Positions 8,489 through 16,253 of a DNA stretch of 44,694 nt are shown piece after piece. The number at the start of each line of letters is the position of its first letter. Within the stretch, counting starts at the first letter, position 1. This DNA is from Cyanobacteriota bacterium (GTDB taxonomy: Bacteria; Cyanobacteriota; Vampirovibrionia; Vampirovibrionales; Vampirovibrionaceae), in the NCBI GenBank assembly GCA_019751815.1, contig JAIEMW010000002.1:1-44694 (forward strand), read 5' to 3'. Made by a program: the position numbers and the translations under genes. The notes beneath the pieces were generated by a model that was given only the letters and a program-made list of their open reading frames with translations, had not been told where the DNA came from and did not search any database.

Positions 8489-10108
8489 ATGAACGCGTTA
8501 GTCACTATTATTGCCTTGCTGAGTGTGTTGCTGGTCACCACGATGGTGTCGAGGCGTCTTCGGCTGCAAGAAAATATTTTGCTCTTTATTCTGGGCGGGT
8601 TTGCTAGTTACTGTGCCTGGATTCCCACGGTAAAGCTGGAACCCGATCTCATCTTTCTCTTTTTTCTACCGCCCATTATTTATTTTAATGCGTGGGGGAT
8701 TTCGTTTAAGGATCTTAAACTTAATCTCAGAGCATTGATCTTTTTGGCGATTGGATTAGTGATTGCAACCACGCTGATTGTTGGGGTGGTGATGCCACCT
8801 ATTACCAGTAGTATGACCTTTGCAGGAGCGTGTTTGCTTGGCGCTATTGTTGCGCCCACTGATGCAATTGCTGCCACTGCGGTGATTCATCAATTTCGTC
8901 TCCCCCGTCGGATCATCACGATTTTGGAAGAAGAAAGTGTGTTGAATGACGCCGTGGCTTTGGTGGCGTTTCGCTTTGCAGTTGATTCTGTGCTCACAGG
9001 CCATTTTTCGATGGGTGCGGCCTTGGGTGAGTTTTTATATTCTGGACTGGGGGGTATTCTTTTTGGTCTGCTTTTTGCCAAGGTGATTGGGTGGGTTTGG
9101 CACCGAATGGATGATGCTCACCTGGAAGTCTTGTTTTCGATTATTATTCCCTATTCGGCGTATTTGCTGGCAGAGCACCTGTATTTGTCGGGAATTTTAT
9201 CGGCCGCAGCTGTGGGGCTTTATCTGGGCTGGAAATCGCCGACGATGCTTTCTTCCAATACGCGAATTCAAGGTCGGGCGTTTTGGCAGGCCCATATGTT
9301 TGCCTTAGAGGGAATCGTGTTTCTACTGACTGGTCTCCAGTTAAATGCCGTTATGGCCAGTTTACAGGCGTATACGCCGGAGAAACTGATTTTCTTTGCT
9401 TTGGTGTTGAATGTGCTGGTGATGGTATTTCGGATGGTGTGGACGTTCGTATTTGCCTATGTCCCCCGGTTTCTGGATCCTAAGCACCGAGCCATTGATC
9501 CCTATCCGTCTTGGAAAAATGTGTTTGTGATTGGCTGGAGTGGGATGCGCGGTGGGGTCTCGATGGCTGCCGCGCTATCAATTCCATTTTTAACCCCATT
9601 GGGTGATGCGTGTCCGTTTCGAAGTCTGATTATTTTTCTGGCCTTTTCAGTCATTATTGGCACACTGGTTGTTCAAGGTCTGACGTTACCGTGGGTAATT
9701 AGAAAACTCAATATTGTGGATCCTGATTGCCCGGAATGTGACGAGTTGGCCGCACGGATGCAGGCGATTCAAGCAGTGTTGCAGACACTCCATGAGTCCA
9801 AGATGGATGATTTGATTGGGCTAGAAAGCGAATTGCTCAAGCATCTGGAGATGAAATACACACGAAGAGCCACGTATTTAGACCGGTTGACCCCTGGGGG
9901 CACGGACCCGGATGATCCGATGGCACAACTCCATGCCTTGGAAATTAAATTGCTGGGACAAGAACGTGAAGTGATGCTGCAACTCCGCAACGAGGGTGTC
10001 ATTACCGAAGAGACGATGCAGAAGATTCAGTATCAGTTGGATCTAGAAGAATTGCATTTGCAGCAGCTATCGCCAGAAGTCTCGACGCCAACCCTCGCTG
10101 TGCTGTAA
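8489..10108 (+). CDS. Na+/H+ antiporter, CPA1 (NhaP-like) family
   Basis: This 539-residue inner-membrane protein should exchange Na+ (or K+) for protons and serve pH and salt homeostasis. Residues 1-410 or so form many hydrophobic helices. GAIVAPTDAIAATAV and LEEESVLNDAVALV carry the conserved CPA1 Asp residues, including the ND pair of the transport site, and SGMRGGVSMAAALSIP is another typical CPA1 segment. A hydrophilic C-terminal part of about 130 residues contains CPEC and probably lies in the cytoplasm. The ATG follows AGAGG at a usual distance. Its last 18 codons and stop are copied directly downstream. Which cation it moves cannot be told from sequence. Confidence 0.92.
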   Translation: MNALVTIIALLSVLLVTTMVSRRLRLQENILLFILGGFASYCAWIPTVKLEPDLIFLFFLPPIIYFNAWGISFKDLKLNLRALIFLAIGLVIATTLIVGVVMPPITSSMTFAGACLLGAIVAPTDAIAATAVIHQFRLPRRIITILEEESVLNDAVALVAFRFAVDSVLTGHFSMGAALGEFLYSGLGGILFGLLFAKVIGWVWHRMDDAHLEVLFSIIIPYSAYLLAEHLYLSGILSAAAVGLYLGWKSPTMLSSNTRIQGRAFWQAHMFALEGIVFLLTGLQLNAVMASLQAYTPEKLIFFALVLNVLVMVFRMVWTFVFAYVPRFLDPKHRAIDPYPSWKNVFVIGWSGMRGGVSMAAALSIPFLTPLGDACPFRSLIIFLAFSVIIGTLVVQGLTLPWVIRKLNIVDPDCPECDELAARMQAIQAVLQTLHESKMDDLIGLESELLKHLEMKYTRRATYLDRLTPGGTDPDDPMAQLHALEIKLLGQEREVMLQLRNEGVITEETMQKIQYQLDLEELHLQQLSPEVSTPTLAVL

Positions 10109-10234
10109 AAAACTGAAGATTGAGTGCTCGCTTTAGGTAAATGCAATTCTGATTAAGAGTAAGAGAATGCATTTGCAGCAGCTATCGCCAGAAGTCTCGA
10201 CGCCAACGCTCGCTGTGCTGTAAGAAAACTGGAA
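10053..10234 (+). repeat. Direct duplication of the antiporter gene 3' end
   Basis: The segment 10053-10118, covering the last 18 codons and the stop of the antiporter gene, recurs at 10168-10234 about 115 bases on. The copies differ by C/G within the CCAAC[C/G]CTCGC stretch and by one inserted G after the stop. The second copy has no start codon or upstream frame and is not a gene. Confidence 0.9.
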
Positions 10235-10335
10235 ATCGCTAGCTGAGCTAAAATAGCCAATCTGATACAAGCAATTTTGCTTATTCAGGAACTTGATTCA
10301 GTCATAAGACCTCATCTAATTCGGGAGATAGTAAT

Positions 10336-11214
10336 ATGATCACTTTGAATCCATCAGTGCCAAAATCCAAAACTTTCCAGAGAATCAAAAAGCAGAACCT
10401 CCCCCAGTTTTCTTGCGGGAGCTCGTCTGAGATTCGTTTTGGGGCGAAAAAACCTCCTTCTCGTGTTTTGGGCTTGCTTGCGAGTTTGGCCACATTGGTG
10501 AGCTTGGCTGGATTTACCTATAAAGTAGCCACAGATTTACCCTATGGGGTGCGAACCTCCCGTTCTGCAATTTCAAAGAAGGCATCAGAATTGAGCAAAC
10601 TGAATAGCCAGGTGGCATCTAGTTCGCCTGGAGACTATCAGGTAATAAGAGTTCATGAAGCATTGACGACTCTCAATTCACCTGGGCTAGAGGCAGTCTA
10701 TCAGAAATTTACTGACGCGGTGCAAGCTGTTAGAGAAGATTCTCAGTCTGTTGCAGCACAGCAGTTTGTCACTGAGGCAGTGAAGCAGTTGGGGATTGCG
10801 GCCAATATCCTAGAATCGATGCAAGGAGGTGCTAAGGCTGCTGGCGACACTCTGCAAACAGCAATTAATCCGTTGTTGGCAGAAATGACTCCATCTGATG
10901 CCAAAGCCACACGCGAGATTTTTGCTAAGATTCTGACCTCAACGGACACTCAAGCAATGGTTTTGTCCGATCAATCCAACGCGATTCGTCGGTGGATGCA
11001 GCAGGTGGTCCAACCCAAGGTCCCTAAAGAACAATTTACTCTCTTGAATGCCACTGTAGAGAAGACGCTGATTGCCTATCAGACAGATAGGACCAACTTA
11101 TCATTGCAAACCCTTCTGATGGCCTTGTTTTTTGTTGGCTTTTTTGTGGCCGCCAAAGAGCTTACCCGCCCCCGTCCACTGGCAGCAACTCAGTCCAGTG
11201 TTTCTCTTAGCTAA
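10336..11214 (+). CDS. Unknown protein with two membrane segments and R-F-G motif
   Basis: The 292-residue protein starts at ATG with GGGAG eight bases upstream. IRFGAKK (residues 34-40) is the window's shared N-terminal motif. A hydrophobic segment at about 47-67 (LGLLASLATLVSLAGFTY) and another at about 258-274 (LLMALFFVGFFVAA) bracket a soluble helical region of about 190 residues, rich in Ala, Gln and Ser with heptad-like spacing. This layout (membrane, coiled or helical middle, membrane) resembles methyl-accepting or sensor ligand domains, but no signalling domain follows. Function unknown. Confidence 0.8.
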   Translation: MITLNPSVPKSKTFQRIKKQNLPQFSCGSSSEIRFGAKKPPSRVLGLLASLATLVSLAGFTYKVATDLPYGVRTSRSAISKKASELSKLNSQVASSSPGDYQVIRVHEALTTLNSPGLEAVYQKFTDAVQAVREDSQSVAAQQFVTEAVKQLGIAANILESMQGGAKAAGDTLQTAINPLLAEMTPSDAKATREIFAKILTSTDTQAMVLSDQSNAIRRWMQQVVQPKVPKEQFTLLNATVEKTLIAYQTDRTNLSLQTLLMALFFVGFFVAAKELTRPRPLAATQSSVSLS

Positions 11215-11253
11215 GCCCAAAAAAATAGCCTGAAAATGGAATCGTGTTCCTTT

Positions 11254-11304
11254 TTGCATTATTGCAACTTCGTTGTGATAATAATGCAACAAAGTTGCGT
11301 TTTT
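11254..11304 (+). promoter_or_regulatory. Interlocking inverted repeats in a 5' leader
   Basis: TTGCATTATT (11254-11263) pairs with AATAATGCAA (11280-11289). GCAACTT (11264-11270) pairs with AAGTTGC (11292-11298), giving an a-b-a'-b' order as in a pseudoknot. A shorter alternative, GCAAC-AAA-GTTGC followed by T's, resembles a terminator. The AAAGGA ribosome site of the next gene follows directly. It could be an RNA switch or a protein operator. Confidence 0.45.
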
Positions 11305-11320
11305 CGAAAGGAATACCCCT

Positions 11321-11701
11321 ATGTCTACTCGTCCACTGACGCTGATAGCCCCTAGATTCACAAACTCGGCCAAGCTTTTATTTGCTGCTCAAACTGCCAA
11401 ACACCAGCCCCAGGCTCAAATCAGTGAGGGGGATACGTTCACTTCACGACAAAAATCATTGCGCTATGCGGCCAAAAACGCGTTGTTAATTCCTGTATTG
11501 CCTCTTGCTGGCTATTGGGGGCTGGATGCAACAGGGGTGACAGAAACAATTGCTAGTCATAGCCCTATGATGGAGCGGATTTTGGGAGAAGGGTTTGGCC
11601 ACGCGGGCTTGTGTTTTTCACTCCACTTTGTATTGCAGGCAGTTCAAGGGGTATACTATGCCCTGAAGCCCTCAAAAAACCTTAAGGGGAAACAATTGTA
11701 A
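11321..11701 (+). CDS. Small unknown membrane-associated protein
   Basis: The 126-residue product starts at ATG with AAAGGA eight bases upstream. Residues 11-24 (PRFTNSAKLLFAAQ) resemble the shared N-terminal F motif. Two moderately hydrophobic stretches follow, at about 53-68 (ALLIPVLPLAGYWGL) and about 92-112 (GHAGLCFSLHFVLQAVQG), and the end is basic (KPSKNLKGKQL). I recognise no family. Its leader carries the interlocking repeats described above, so expression is probably regulated. It ends two bases from the stop of the convergent LysR gene. Confidence 0.7.
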   Translation: MSTRPLTLIAPRFTNSAKLLFAAQTAKHQPQAQISEGDTFTSRQKSLRYAAKNALLIPVLPLAGYWGLDATGVTETIASHSPMMERILGEGFGHAGLCFSLHFVLQAVQGVYYALKPSKNLKGKQL

Positions 11702-11703
11702 GA

Positions 11704-12648
11704 CTATATTGCGGGAATATCACTATACTGGATGTTTTCCCAGGGAGGTCCGTCTCGAAATAATTGCTTGAGAAAGTCAATGAACAGCTTGGTTTTTTGC
11801 GGGGTGTATTCCCTAGACAGTTGTAAGGCCCAAGCAGCAGCGCCTTCAGCACTGGCAGAAACAGTGTATCCTGGAAATAAATCAATCAGCTGTCCATTTT
11901 TCAGTTCACGTCCAATTAACCAACGGGGCAGTAAAATAATTCCCATATGATTGAGGGCGCATTGTTTGAGTGCCAGGGCGTTGGAGGTTCTCAGGAATTC
12001 GTTCATTTTTACTTCAACCTTTCGGCCTCGGGGGTTAGTCATCTGCCAACGATTTCGGTTAAAACCAGCTAAGTCAAGCAATAGTGCCGGATGTTTAGCC
12101 AGCTCTATGGGTGTTTTGGGCTTTCCGTGCATCTGGAGATATTCAGGAGACGCAGCGATATGTCCTTGCAATGGGGCAAGCTTATGGGCGATTAGGCTTG
12201 AGTCACTCAGGGTGCCAATTCGAATTGCTACATCTATATGCTCTGTCAGTAGATCCAGATGCGTCTCCGTTAAAAGGAGTTCGTAACGTAAATCAGGGTA
12301 TTGTTTTGAAAAAAGATGGAGGGACGGAATGATGTTATGTTGGGCAAAACTCACTGGAGAAGAAATTCGCAGCAGCCCTTGAGGGCTACTGCTAACATCT
12401 GAGGCTTGAAGCCTGGCACGCTGTAATTCTTCCACAATGGGCTCAACCCGCTCAAAGTAAACTTGACCTGCATCCGTGGGCTCTATCCGACGGGTGGAGC
12501 GGTGGAATAGGCGTAGTTGAAGCTGTTCTTCTAAAAGTGCAATAGTGCGGCTGATAGTGGCTGGGTCTACGCCTCGCTCTCTAGCCACGGCGGCAAACCT
12601 TCTTCGGCGCATGCAATCAACAAAAATTTCCAGATGGTCGGTGTCCAT
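11704..12648 (-). CDS. LysR-family transcriptional regulator
   Basis: The 314-residue protein has the LysR layout. A winged helix-turn-helix occupies residues 1-62 (AAVARERGVDPATISRTI, then LEEQLQLRLFHRSTRR), and a periplasmic-binding-type effector domain occupies about 90-295 (LLRISSPVSFAQHNIIPSL and onward). It resembles the subgroup that often controls an adjacent oxidoreductase. It is divergent from a short-chain dehydrogenase gene, with a palindrome just upstream of its own start. This is the standard arrangement for autoregulation and control of the neighbour. The inducer is unknown. Confidence 0.95.
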   Translation of the reverse strand: MDTDHLEIFVDCMRRRRFAAVARERGVDPATISRTIALLEEQLQLRLFHRSTRRIEPTDAGQVYFERVEPIVEELQRARLQASDVSSSPQGLLRISSPVSFAQHNIIPSLHLFSKQYPDLRYELLLTETHLDLLTEHIDVAIRIGTLSDSSLIAHKLAPLQGHIAASPEYLQMHGKPKTPIELAKHPALLLDLAGFNRNRWQMTNPRGRKVEVKMNEFLRTSNALALKQCALNHMGIILLPRWLIGRELKNGQLIDLFPGYTVSASAEGAAAWALQLSREYTPQKTKLFIDFLKQLFRDGPPWENIQYSDIPAI

Positions 12649-12650
12649 GG

Positions 12651-12680
12651 CTCTATTATTGCAGAAAATGCAATAAAGAG
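12651..12680. promoter_or_regulatory. Palindromic operator between LysR gene and dehydrogenase
   Basis: TTATTGCA (12656-12663), GAAAA, TGCAATAA (12669-12676) form a perfect dyad with CTCT/AGAG continuing outward. It holds the T-N11-A core typical of LysR sites and sits three bases upstream of the LysR ATG. A related TGCATTATT dyad occurs at 11254-11289. Confidence 0.7.
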
Positions 12681-12802
12681 TTTTAGTATTTACTCTTTAT
12701 TTTCAATTCAGCACTAGATAGGATGACAACATTGTCAGATAACAAGTTTCCCAAAAATAAAATTGATTTAATTTATTGGATTATTGATAAGGAGAAAAAA
12801 CC

Positions 12803-13537
12803 ATGTCTTATACATTCAATCAAAAAGTAGTGTTCGTAACGGGTGCCAACCGTGGTATTGGTGCTGCGCTTGTCCGTGCTCTGCTAAAACAGCCTGTCAG
12901 CAAAATTTACGCTGCAGCCCGTGATCTTCAATCCTTACCAAACTTTGGTGATGCCCGAGTGGTGCCGATTAAACTGGATATCGCAGATCGCATCAGCACG
13001 GCTAAAGCTGCCAATGATGCAGCGGATACACAGGTTCTCTTCAACAATGCCGGTGCTTTATCGATGACCCCTGTTCTAGAGGGTCCTTTGGAGCTGATTG
13101 CACGCGATATGGATGTGAATTATTACGGCACATTGAATGCGACCCGCGCCTTTGTCCCTGTGTTAGAGGCCAATGCTGGGACCAATGGAGCTGGTGCTAT
13201 TCTCAATACTATCAGTATTGTTGGGCTTTCTCCGATGGCTGGCGTTGCGGGATATAGTGCCTCTAAAGCCGCGCTGCATTCACTCACACAGTCTTTAAGA
13301 ACGCTGTTAAAACCCAAAAATATTACGGTACACGGTATTTATCCTGGACCCATTGATACGGATATGGCCAAAGATTTTGATCTGCCAAAGACCAGTGCGG
13401 ATGAGACGGCAGCAAATATTTTGAATGCCTACATTAGCGGACAGGAAGATATTTTCCCAGACGGTATGTCCGCGCAACTGAGCCAGCTTTGGGATAAGAA
13501 TCCGAAAGAACTGGAGCGCCAGTTCGCAGCAATGTAA
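12803..13537 (+). CDS. Short-chain dehydrogenase/reductase
   Basis: The 244-residue protein is a classical SDR oxidoreductase using NAD(P). The TGANRGIG cofactor loop is at residues 13-20, NNAG at 81-84, and the catalytic Ser138, Tyr151 and Lys155 (YSASK) are present. Arg17 in the loop and Arg40 after the second strand suggest preference for NADP(H), but this is inference. The substrate is unknown. AAGGAG lies eight bases before the ATG. Divergent transcription from a LysR regulator across a shared operator suggests induction by the substrate or by a stress signal. Confidence 0.95.
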   Translation: MSYTFNQKVVFVTGANRGIGAALVRALLKQPVSKIYAAARDLQSLPNFGDARVVPIKLDIADRISTAKAANDAADTQVLFNNAGALSMTPVLEGPLELIARDMDVNYYGTLNATRAFVPVLEANAGTNGAGAILNTISIVGLSPMAGVAGYSASKAALHSLTQSLRTLLKPKNITVHGIYPGPIDTDMAKDFDLPKTSADETAANILNAYISGQEDIFPDGMSAQLSQLWDKNPKELERQFAAM

Positions 13538-13572
13538 ACCCGCTGTGCGATAGTTCGTCATCAATTCAAAGC

Positions 13573-13620
13573 CTGGCGCTTCAGTTCCTGATAGAAAATA
13601 TCAACGGGAGCGCCAGTTTG
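13573..13620 (+). terminator. Possible terminator after the dehydrogenase
   Basis: CTGGCGCT (13573-13580) pairs with AGCGCCAG (13609-13616), followed only by TTTG. The loop is long (28 bases), so confidence is modest. Confidence 0.5.
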
Positions 13621-13753
13621 CTTCGATTTAAACATAATAGTGAGGAAAGGCATTGATTAACATTGATCTGCAATTATGACGGCGGTTTGGTTTTTACTAG
13701 AATAGTTATTTCACCAGTCATACGAGCTATAGAAAGTCACTGTATTTACGGGC

Positions 13754-14521
13754 ATGTTTCCACTTTCCTCCATGTCATCCTTATTTTGGTCACGAAGAAA
13801 ACCCCTGAGGGCCCCATCTGCCTCTAGCGCTGCTGTTTCTCCAGTAGGTGGTTCGGGCAAATCGGCAGAATATCCCCCAGGCCGAGATGCTTCTGGACAT
13901 AAAGATACAAGAGATATGACTGGAAATACCCCGCGTAAGGCATCTCCCAGCTTGCCCCCTCAGAAACCTGTTTTAGCGACTGCAAAACCTACGGACACTA
14001 TTCTTTTAAGTGATGCCACAAACACTGCTGCCCAGACAGATGCGGCCGTTCTTTCGGAGATTGAAACGCTAAAAATGTTAGCCAAGGCGGGGGTAGCAGA
14101 AGTTCATTCCAGTCAGTGGATTCATGGTAATGCGACGACTGAACGAGCCACTCGCCAGTGGGAGGTGACTACCTATCCTCAACTTGAGAGCTTGGCAGAA
14201 AGACTAATTTTACGTGTTACTTGGGAACATCCTAGGCAAAATGCTTCAAAAACATCACATAAACCACAGTTACTGCACGCCAGTATACAGCGATTACAAC
14301 GCTCTGGATCTGCAGGCTCTATGATTATCCTGCACCATCAGCATATGCATCCGGTCGCCAAAACATACATGGGTCCCATTAAACCGGGAACTCCTTGCAA
14401 CAAGGTTACCCGAAGCTTGGAAGGACATCACGCCTGGTCACAAACTCCTGCTATCGTGTCTGCCGCAGATGAGTTGGTGAATCAACTTCTAAAGGCTTTG
14501 GGCGATGCGGGAGTGGTTTAA
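13754..14521 (+). CDS. Unknown protein with disordered Pro/Ser-rich N-terminus
   Basis: The 255-residue product could start at ATG 13754 or at 13772; neither has a clear ribosome site. The first 95 residues or so are rich in Pro, Ser, Ala, Gly and basic residues and look disordered. The remainder looks folded (SEIETLKMLAKAGVAEVHSS, then a segment with several His, IILHHQHMHPVAK at about 192-204). The His cluster could bind metal, but I know no matching family. It runs convergently into the pilin cluster with 39 bases between stops. Confidence 0.65.
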   Translation: MFPLSSMSSLFWSRRKPLRAPSASSAAVSPVGGSGKSAEYPPGRDASGHKDTRDMTGNTPRKASPSLPPQKPVLATAKPTDTILLSDATNTAAQTDAAVLSEIETLKMLAKAGVAEVHSSQWIHGNATTERATRQWEVTTYPQLESLAERLILRVTWEHPRQNASKTSHKPQLLHASIQRLQRSGSAGSMIILHHQHMHPVAKTYMGPIKPGTPCNKVTRSLEGHHAWSQTPAIVSAADELVNQLLKALGDAGVV

Positions 14522-14560
14522 AAGAATGTCTAAAGTACGGATTGCTTTACAAAGAGTAAT

Positions 14561-15097
14561 TTAACCGCATTGAAACTGGCGTTGCGCTGCTTGCTGAGCA
14601 GCTTGGGCTGCGGCTTGATTTTGTTGGTTTTGAGGTTGTTGCTGTTGTTGTTGCTGTTGAGCGGCACTGACCTCTTGGGCAATCGTGATAATTTCGCCGT
14701 CCTGCCAAAAGTATTGCAGATAGTTGTAGCGCTTGAACGTACCGTAACAGCTGATGAGAGTACTGTTGACTGAACATGGACTTGTGGCGTGCTTGGGCCC
14801 AAAATCTCCGGTGCCAATGGTCTGTGTACCTCCTGGGACACTGGCCGAACTCACAAAATCTGCAAAACTAGTGGCAGTGTTGCCAGTTTTTAGAGTATAG
14901 ATTGTTTTGGCAGAATTGAGATTACAAGCCATATTGCGAATCGCTGCAGCCTCTGCACTTTTATCGACATCTCCAAATTTAGGCACCACGACAGCCGCAA
15001 GAGTGGCAATCAAAGAAACCACAATGGCCAGCTCAATCAGCGTAAAGCCTTTAGAGAGAAATCGTAATTTATGGCTATCGAGGGATTTTAAAGACAT
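14561..15097 (-). CDS. Type IV pilin-like protein with polyglutamine tail
   Basis: The 178-residue prepilin starts at ATG 15097, chosen because AAGGGG lies six bases upstream; ATG 15115 in frame has none. A basic leader ends in KG, then FTLIELAIVVSLIATLAAV gives the prepilin peptidase site (cleavage after Gly), Glu at +5 and the hydrophobic assembly helix. The globular part has paired cysteines (SPCSVNSTLISCYG). The last 40 residues or so are Gln/Ala-rich (nine consecutive Gln, then QAAAQAAQQAAQ) and end in Cys-Gly, which is unusual for a pilin. The start overlaps the end of the upstream pilin gene, suggesting translational coupling. Confidence 0.9.
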   Translation of the reverse strand: MSLKSLDSHKLRFLSKGFTLIELAIVVSLIATLAAVVVPKFGDVDKSAEAAAIRNMACNLNSAKTIYTLKTGNTATSFADFVSSASVPGGTQTIGTGDFGPKHATSPCSVNSTLISCYGTFKRYNYLQYFWQDGEIITIAQEVSAAQQQQQQQQPQNQQNQAAAQAAQQAAQRQFQCG

Positions 15098-15527
15098 TGA
15101 TGACCCCTTCTGCATACGTATAATAAACGCTATAGAACTTTAGTTGAATGCAATTCATCGAATCACCTGCGGGGCTCGGACTGCCGATTTGGCATGTTAC
15201 ACCAGGAGATTGATTTGATGGGCTTTTAAAATCTGCCATAGAGATAGTAAATGGTGAGGGGTAAGGGGGCGCCTGTGTGGTCACATAATCATTAAACCCA
15301 TTGGGTGGTGTGCCCTGACGCATTGTGTAGACGTAGGCGGCGGTTTGAAGGTGGCTTACTTCTCCGGCAATGAGCGCTTCTTCAGCACTTTTGTCCGCGT
15401 TAGCAAATTTGGGTACGGCCACCGCTATAAGAACAGCGACCACCGCCACCACAATCGCCAGTTCAATAAGAGAAAAACCTTTATTGGTTTTACGTTGATT
15501 CGAGATATTCAATGTAATGTCAGACAT
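15075..15527 (-). CDS. Type IV pilin-like protein
   Basis: The 150-residue prepilin has leader MSDITLNISNQRKTNKG, then FSLIELAIVVAVVAVLIAVAVP, with Glu at +5. After the helix comes KFANADKSAEEALIAGEVSHL, nearly the same as in the next pilin upstream. The middle (PPYPSPFTISMADF) is also shared, so these are recent paralogues. Two Cys (VTCQIG and MNCIQL) could form the usual C-terminal disulfide loop. It is the second gene of a three-pilin operon and overlaps the third. It is more likely a minor or pseudopilin than a long-filament major pilin, but this is not certain. Confidence 0.93.
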   Translation of the reverse strand: MSDITLNISNQRKTNKGFSLIELAIVVAVVAVLIAVAVPKFANADKSAEEALIAGEVSHLQTAAYVYTMRQGTPPNGFNDYVTTQAPPYPSPFTISMADFKSPSNQSPGVTCQIGSPSPAGDSMNCIQLKFYSVYYTYAEGVINVFKIPR

Positions 15528-15574
15528 ATATGAGATGCTTTCTTATCGTTGAAAAGGCGAAAAGTTTTAATTGC

Positions 15575-16096
15575 CTAGTGAACCTGGTTGACTTCATCGA
15601 TTTCATTGAAGCCATTGATGCTGACGATACCACCGTCATATTGATACATAACATTACTGTAATTGGTGAAGCTGGTACATTGAATTCCTGGAAGAGACAC
15701 CGTACCACCTGATGAGGTTGTTCCAACGATACCAAAGCCGCAAGGAGTATCATTTTTTCGTCCATGAAAACGGCTTAAGGAAATGGTATAAGGCGCTGGA
15801 TAGGGTGGTGCTTGGCTGGTAACAAAGTCCGTAAAGTCTCGAGGCGTCAGTCCTGTGTTGAGTGTATAGATTTTGGCAGCGGTTTCCAGGTGGAGTTTTT
15901 GTCCTTTGATCAGTGCTTCTTCGGCACTCTTATCTGCGTTAGCAAATTTGGGTACAGCAACAGCTGCCAGAGTTGCAATCAAGGCCACCACAATACCAAG
16001 TTCTATCAGTGTAAAGCCTTTTGTGTTGAATGGGAAGCTGGGAGGGGCTTTTCTGGATCCATTTTCAGCGTTTTCATATTCACTACTCAGTGACAT
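15575..16096 (-). CDS. Type IV pilin-like protein, first gene of pilin cluster
   Basis: The 173-residue prepilin has a 27-residue leader ending NTKG, longer than usual, followed by FTLIELGIVVALIATLAAVAVP with Glu at +5. KFANADKSAEEALIKGQKLHL and PPYPAPYTISLSRF match the downstream pilin, showing gene duplication. Two Cys (TPCGFG and GIQCTS) may form the disulfide loop. The gene leads the three-pilin run (gap 47 bases, then overlap). No pilus motor, peptidase or secretin gene is in the window, so assembly must use machinery encoded elsewhere. Confidence 0.93.
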   Translation of the reverse strand: MSLSSEYENAENGSRKAPPSFPFNTKGFTLIELGIVVALIATLAAVAVPKFANADKSAEEALIKGQKLHLETAAKIYTLNTGLTPRDFTDFVTSQAPPYPAPYTISLSRFHGRKNDTPCGFGIVGTTSSGGTVSLPGIQCTSFTNYSNVMYQYDGGIVSINGFNEIDEVNQVH

Positions 16097-16240
16097 GGGG
16101 GCCGTGTCTTTCTTCCGTGACTCTCTGCCGCAATACTCTATCTCATGATTGTATTTTGAGGTGCCAGTTTTTGGGAAATCTTTCTCTTTATGATTGCATC
16201 GACCGGTTTACACAGTTTCTAGATCAGTAGAATTACCGAT

Positions 16241-16253
16241 TATAATAACTGGC
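16241..16253 (+). promoter_or_regulatory. -10 element directly before the sugar-porter start
   Basis: TATAAT (16241-16246) ends seven bases before ATG 16254, so transcription would start at or next to the start codon. No ribosome site is visible. The -35 region is not consensus. Confidence 0.5.

Noticed and set aside
9769..10002. Minus-strand frame inside the antiporter gene
   Set aside because: Shadow of the strongly supported antiporter coding frame.
14530..14841. Frames overlapping the polyglutamine pilin end
   Set aside because: They are other-frame readings of the CAG/CAA repeat region and lack ribosome sites.
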